64,000 nucleotides of DNA from DASXRA01 sp036506155. Its GTDB lineage: Bacteria; Actinomycetota; Actinomycetes; Mycobacteriales; Jatrophihabitantaceae. The DNA is taken from positions 1 through 64,000 of the forward strand of contig DASXSF010000043.1 in assembly GCA_036506155.1 (NCBI GenBank), read 5' to 3'. Within the stretch, counting starts at the first letter, position 1, and each line of letters starts with the position of its first letter. Positions 60,249 to 64,000 of this stretch are shown here, one piece after another. The translations under genes and the position numbers were made by a program. The notes under the pieces were generated by a model. It was not told the DNA's origin, ran no database searches, and saw only the letters and a list, made by a program, of their open reading frames with translations.

Positions 60249-61227
60249 CGCGAGCCGTGACAGGTTTGCCGGTGTCGTCCCAGATGTTGCCGGTGAAGGT
60301 GTTGCCGGGGTTATGGGGCCAGAAGTAGGCCACTGGTCCCCAGATGCCGCCATTGGGGTAGATGGCTCGGGAGAAGCGGTTGTCGGTGATGTGGATGTTG
60401 ATGGATTTGCTGGTGCCGCCGTAGACGGTGTAGCTGCCGCCGCCGACGAGGTTGTTGCTGATGGTGGTGTTGACCGGGGTGCCGAAGTCGCCGTAGAGGG
60501 CGATGGCGATGCCCTTGGAGAGCACGGTGTTGTGCGTGGCGGTGAGGTGGCAGCCGTGGTTCGAGTCGCACTGGATGCCGTCGAGGTGGGCCGCGGGGGG
60601 GCCGCCGACGTCGTGGATGTAGTTGTCGGTGGCGGTGACGTATTCGCCTTGGATGCAATCCGCGCAGTTGTGCAGGTTGGCGTGTGTGACGGTGACCGGG
60701 TTGGTGGTTTGGGACAGGACGGCGTATTCGACGGAGTGGTTGGCGCCGTCGATGCCGGAGATGTCGACATGGTCGATGGTGGCTGAGCCGGGGCCGCGGA
60801 CGATGATGGCCCACAGTTCGGGGGAGTCGATGACGATCTTGACATTGCGGATGGTGACGTTGCGGGCGGACACGTCGATGGTGCAGCCTTTGATCGAGAC
60901 GTTCTCGATCACCTGCCCCGGGTCGCGGGCGGTGATGCATCCCGACGAGTGCAGCACCAAGCCCGGCGAGATGCCGGTGTTCGACGCGTCCGGATAGCCA
61001 CATTCACTCGGACGCGCCGAACAGTCGCGTCGCGCCGGGTCGAGTGGTGGCGGCGGCGTGGACGACGGGGGAGCGGACTGGCTCGTCGTGGAGGGTGCTG
61101 CCCGGGGTTCGTGATCGCCGCCCAGCACCGCCTTGACGACCAATACGGACGCTGCCGTTATGCCAATTCCGGCCGCAGCAAGGGCGAGCCAGTACTGCCC
61201 GCTTCGCTGAGGAGAGTCGTTCGCCAT
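60232..61227 (-). CDS. Membrane-anchored right-handed parallel beta-helix protein
   Basis: A 331-residue protein from the ATG at 61227, seven bases after GGGG. An N-terminal signal-anchor (YWLALAAAGIGITAASVLVVKAVL) is followed by a Pro/Ser linker and a parallel beta-helix of about 230 residues, with coils of about 22-25 residues such as VIENVSIKGCTIDVSARNVTIRNVKI and HLTATHNTVLSKGIAIALYG. The fold is that of pectate lyases and glycan-modifying epimerases; a lone Asp/His cluster (HLDGIQCDSNHGC) may be the active site. It probably acts on the exported polysaccharide. Confidence 0.83.
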   Translation of the reverse strand: MANDSPQRSGQYWLALAAAGIGITAASVLVVKAVLGGDHEPRAAPSTTSQSAPPSSTPPPPLDPARRDCSARPSECGYPDASNTGISPGLVLHSSGCITARDPGQVIENVSIKGCTIDVSARNVTIRNVKIVIDSPELWAIIVRGPGSATIDHVDISGIDGANHSVEYAVLSQTTNPVTVTHANLHNCADCIQGEYVTATDNYIHDVGGPPAAHLDGIQCDSNHGCHLTATHNTVLSKGIAIALYGDFGTPVNTTISNNLVGGGSYTVYGGTSKSINIHITDNRFSRAIYPNGGIWGPVAYFWPHNPGNTFTGNIWDDTGKPVTARVSSPR

Positions 61228-61260
61228 GTGCACCCCGGTGTGTTGTGCGACCATGTTGTC

Positions 61261-63132
61261 ATGGGGGGCGCATCAACACAGCGTAAGGCAGGTCTGGCCA
61301 GCATCGTCATTCCTGCGCACAACGAAGAGGCGTCGATCGCGCGGCTGCTCGAGTCGCTGGTCGCCGGCGTGGAGCCCGCCGCGTTCGAGGTAATCGTCGT
61401 CTGCAACGGCTGCAGTGACCGCACGGCCGAGATCGCTCGCGGGTTCAGCGTCCGGGTCGCCGAGCTGGCTGAACCTTCGAAGGTAGCGGCGCTGGCGCAC
61501 GGGGATTCGCTGGCACAGCACTATCCCCGACTGTACGTCGATGCCGACGTCGAGCTGGACGCGCCTGCGGTGCGCGCGCTGTGCGCTGCGCTCGACAGTG
61601 GCGCTGTGCTGGCCGCCGGCCCACGACGCGAGATCGCGCTCGATCACGCGAGCCGGCTCGTGCGCGCGTACTACGGCGTATGGAGCCGTTTGCCGCAGGT
61701 ACGCATCGGCTTGTTCGGCCGCGGAGTGGTTGCTGTGTCGGCGGCCGGGCATGACCGCATTCGGGCATTGCCCGCGGTCATGTCCGACGACCTCGCGATG
61801 TCCGAGGCATTCACACGGTCGGAACGGGCCGTGGTTGCCGATGCCGTCGTGGTGATCCGCCCGCCCCGCACGCTGCGCGATCTTGTTCGCCGGCGTACCC
61901 GGGTCGCGACCGGAAACACCCAGCTGGACCAAGTCGGGGGCCGGTCGGAGGAAGCGAAGACGTCCTGGGCCGATCTGCTGCGCATGCTGCGGACCGAGCC
62001 CCGGGTCGCCCCTGGCGTGCTGGTGTTCGTGGCGGTGGCTGTCGCCGCCAGGCTAGCCTCGCGTCGGCGCGTGCGGTCGGGCGACTTCAGCACCTGGCTG
62101 CGCGACGACAGCAGCCGGAAGGGGCGCCGCGGCGCGCCCCCACTCCCGGACGTCCCTGCCCAGATCGACGTCCTCGTTGCGGTGGTGACCTACAACAGCG
62201 AGGACGTCGTCGCCGACCTCATTAAGACGCTGCCGGACGCGCTCGAGGGCTGCTCGTGGCAGCTGGTGGTTGCTGACAACGACTCGCGGGACCACACGCT
62301 CGCCGTGGTTCACGAGCTGCGGCCGGACGCGACGATCGTCGAGATGGGACGTAACGCTGGCTATGCAGCCGGCATCAATGCCGCGGTCATCGCCGGGCCG
62401 CCCGCGCGGAGCGTGCTGATCCTCAACCCGGACACTCGCCTGGAGCCCGGATCCATCGCCATCCTGCGCGACCGGCTCGACCAGCCCGGCGTCGGCATTG
62501 TGGTGCCGCGCCTGCTCGACAGCAACCACAATGTGGTGCCGACGCTGCGCCGCGAGCCGAACGTGCGCCGCGCGCTGGGTGACACCCTGCTGACAGCCCG
62601 GCGCGCCGGCCGCTTCCCGGAGTGGAGCGAGCTGGTGACCGACTCGCGGTACTACACCGAAGAGTCCAGCGCGGACTGGGCGGCGGGACCGATCATGCTG
62701 ATCTCGCGGGAGTGTTTCGGCGCCTGCCACGGGTGGGACGAGTCTTTCTTCCTGTACTCGGAGGAGACCGAGTTCTGCCTACAAGCCCGCGATCGCGGCT
62801 ATCGGCTGGTGCTCACCCCGGATGCGGAAGCGATCCATCTCGGCGGGGAGTCGGGCAGCTCACCCAGCCTGCGGGCGTTGCTGGTGGCCAACCGGGTCAC
62901 GTTGTACCGGCGCACCCATTCGTTGGCCGCGACCGCGGCGTTCCGGCTCGTTGCCGTGATCCGCGAGGCGTCCCGGCTGGCGTTGCGCCGCCCGTCGAGC
63001 CGGCAGACGCTGGCCGCTCTGCTCGTGCCGGGCCGCGGCCTGGATGTCGCCGCGGGGGCCGCCCGGCAGTCGCCGGACGTCGTCCGACGCCGCTCGCTCG
63101 CGCACGCAGCCGCCACGAAATCACAGCGCTGA
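61261..63132 (+). CDS. Double-domain GT2 glycosyltransferase
   Basis: A 623-residue fusion of two GT-A glycosyltransferases. Domain 1 (about 10-230): ASIVIPAHNEEASIARLLESL, VCNGCSDRTAEIA and the DxD-like YVDADVEL. A hydrophobic linker follows near residues 247-268. Domain 2 (about 300-560): DVLVAVVTYNSEDVVADLIKTL, VADNDSRDHT, LILNPDTRLEPGS and GWDESFFLYSEETEFCLQARDRGY, the pattern of rhamnosyltransferase-like WbbL enzymes. The ATG at 61261 is 34 bases from the divergent beta-helix gene. One chain could add two successive sugars to the EPS repeat. Confidence 0.88.
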   Translation: MGGASTQRKAGLASIVIPAHNEEASIARLLESLVAGVEPAAFEVIVVCNGCSDRTAEIARGFSVRVAELAEPSKVAALAHGDSLAQHYPRLYVDADVELDAPAVRALCAALDSGAVLAAGPRREIALDHASRLVRAYYGVWSRLPQVRIGLFGRGVVAVSAAGHDRIRALPAVMSDDLAMSEAFTRSERAVVADAVVVIRPPRTLRDLVRRRTRVATGNTQLDQVGGRSEEAKTSWADLLRMLRTEPRVAPGVLVFVAVAVAARLASRRRVRSGDFSTWLRDDSSRKGRRGAPPLPDVPAQIDVLVAVVTYNSEDVVADLIKTLPDALEGCSWQLVVADNDSRDHTLAVVHELRPDATIVEMGRNAGYAAGINAAVIAGPPARSVLILNPDTRLEPGSIAILRDRLDQPGVGIVVPRLLDSNHNVVPTLRREPNVRRALGDTLLTARRAGRFPEWSELVTDSRYYTEESSADWAAGPIMLISRECFGACHGWDESFFLYSEETEFCLQARDRGYRLVLTPDAEAIHLGGESGSSPSLRALLVANRVTLYRRTHSLAATAAFRLVAVIREASRLALRRPSSRQTLAALLVPGRGLDVAAGAARQSPDVVRRRSLAHAAATKSQR

Positions 63133-63171
63133 TCAGCCGGCCGTGACGGGCGCTGCCTCTGGCGTGTCTCG

Positions 63172-64000
63172 TCAGCTGGGGATGACGACCTGCCCGTTCT
63201 TGTTCGGGGTGAGGTCGTTGTTCTCCTCCCACTTGTTCACGTCCGCCCCGGTGGTGGGCCACAGCACCGCGTTCGGGTCCGCCGTCAGGTCGGCTTCGGT
63301 CTGCACGTAGTGCCGCCCGTCGTAATTCAAGCTCGGATGGTAGCGGCCGAAGCAGTACGTCGGATCCACACACTGATGTCCGCCGAACGCGTTGCCCGTC
63401 ACCCGGGTGTTGTGGATGAACCCGTTCGGGTTCTGGTTGTCGAGCAGAATGATGCTCTGCCCGTTGTCGAGGAAGTTGCCCTGCACCGTCAGGTCGGTCA
63501 CGGTGTAGCCGTTGTACGGGGCGACGTTCACCGGGGCGTCGTACTGGTTGTCTTCCTCGATCCGGTTGTTCTGGATCAGCGTGGGACCGCCGCCGTAGAC
63601 CTCGATGCCATCGGGGTGGTCACCCGGGTTGCTGTCCAAGGCCACGTCATGCATGTAGTTCTCGGCGATGGTCACGTTCGTGCCGTACGTCGTGAGGAGA
63701 TTCTCCCCACGGGAGATGTTGTTCCGCAGCACCTGGTTGCTGTCGCCGAACACCCACACCGGCTCGTACATCGACTGCCCGGCCGGGGCGGTGATGTTGC
63801 AGTTCTGCACGGTGTTGTGGTCGCCGCGGAGGAGGAACCCGACGGAGTCCAGGCCGCCGTTGGTCAGCGTGCAGTCCTTGATCGTGATGTGCGACCCGGT
63901 GACCATGACCGTGCCGGTGTACGACCTCAGCGAGATCGTCTGCCCGTTGTAGCTCGTGCCGTAGGTGACAGCACCGCTGACCGGGGTCAGATCCGATGCG
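63172..64000 (-). CDS. Right-handed parallel beta-helix protein (5' end outside window)
   Basis: The frame is open to the window edge, reading ...ASDLTPVSGAVTYGTSYNGQ... before the internal ATG at 63906, so the true start lies beyond 64000. At least 275 residues are visible: beta-helix coils such as HITIKDCTLTNGGLDSVGFL and NTVQNCNITAPAG, HPDGIEVYGGGPTLIQNN, and a C-terminal tail with GGHQCVDPTYCFGRYHPS. It resembles the other beta-helix gene at 60232 in fold and in a 'H.DGI' site, and is probably another extracellular glycan-active or glycan-binding protein. Confidence 0.83.
   Translation of the reverse strand, partial: ASDLTPVSGAVTYGTSYNGQTISLRSYTGTVMVTGSHITIKDCTLTNGGLDSVGFLLRGDHNTVQNCNITAPAGQSMYEPVWVFGDSNQVLRNNISRGENLLTTYGTNVTIAENYMHDVALDSNPGDHPDGIEVYGGGPTLIQNNRIEEDNQYDAPVNVAPYNGYTVTDLTVQGNFLDNGQSIILLDNQNPNGFIHNTRVTGNAFGGHQCVDPTYCFGRYHPSLNYDGRHYVQTEADLTADPNAVLWPTTGADVNKWEENNDLTPNKNGQVVIPS

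Overview
This is a high-GC actinobacterial chromosome segment. The evidence is two resuscitation-promoting-factor-type muralytic proteins, a membrane protein O-mannosyltransferase, an Ada-AlkA fusion, a HelD-type RNA polymerase motor, many GTG/TTG starts and several leaderless-looking genes. The order pmt/rsmI - metG - tatD - rpf - ksgA - (prs, glmU) - ispE - rplY - pth matches the conserved housekeeping run known from mycobacteria and relatives, but accessory pieces are inserted here: two toxin-antitoxin pairs, an MFS/ArsR pair, a desaturase/TetR pair and a threonine dehydratase. I cannot name the genus; a deep-branching order near Frankiales or Jatrophihabitantales is a guess.

Layout. 0.3-1.7 kb: a beta-propeller protein coupled to a MoaD/ThiS-like protein. 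1.8-10.4 kb: a leftward, mostly overlapping catabolic operon (AtuA-like protein, two-subunit biotin-dependent acyl-CoA carboxylase, acyl-CoA dehydrogenase, enoyl-CoA hydratase, TetR regulator, then an SDR dehydrogenase) resembling acyclic-terpene or branched acyl-CoA utilisation, with a palindromic operator upstream. 10.5-31 kb: the housekeeping run with insertions, and one tRNA-Gln(UUG). 31-42.8 kb: TetR/FMN-oxidoreductase pair with two operators, methyltransferase, HelD helicase, RDD membrane protein, the ogt/ada-alkA alkylation-repair pair, a membrane-anchored propeller protein, a frameshifted PIN toxin gene and ppc.

42.8-64 kb is an exopolysaccharide (EPS) region. It holds a priming sugar phosphotransferase behind a duplicated leader, a GNAT enzyme, a decayed ATP-grasp gene, a leftward set (AcpS-type phosphopantetheinyl transferase, acyl carrier protein, stand-alone adenylation enzyme, FAD/NAD(P)-binding protein, YdcF), and a divergent rightward set (MetA-like, MetY-like, Wzx-like flippase, double alpha/beta hydrolase). 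Then come a polysaccharide deacetylase, an acyltransferase, a methyltransferase, a double GT2 glycosyltransferase and two right-handed beta-helix proteins; the last runs off the window.

The most unusual part is 46.8-57.4 kb. Sulfur-amino-acid type enzymes are translationally coupled to a glycan flippase and to a fused pair of hydrolases that look like exosortase-A-associated hydrolases 2 and 1. A ligase-ACP-PPTase set is transcribed divergently from the same short intergenic region. The nine-base motif ATCGGGGGA recurs close upstream of start codons across this cluster. I infer a carrier-protein-based decoration or small-molecule branch built into the EPS pathway; its product cannot be read from the sequence.
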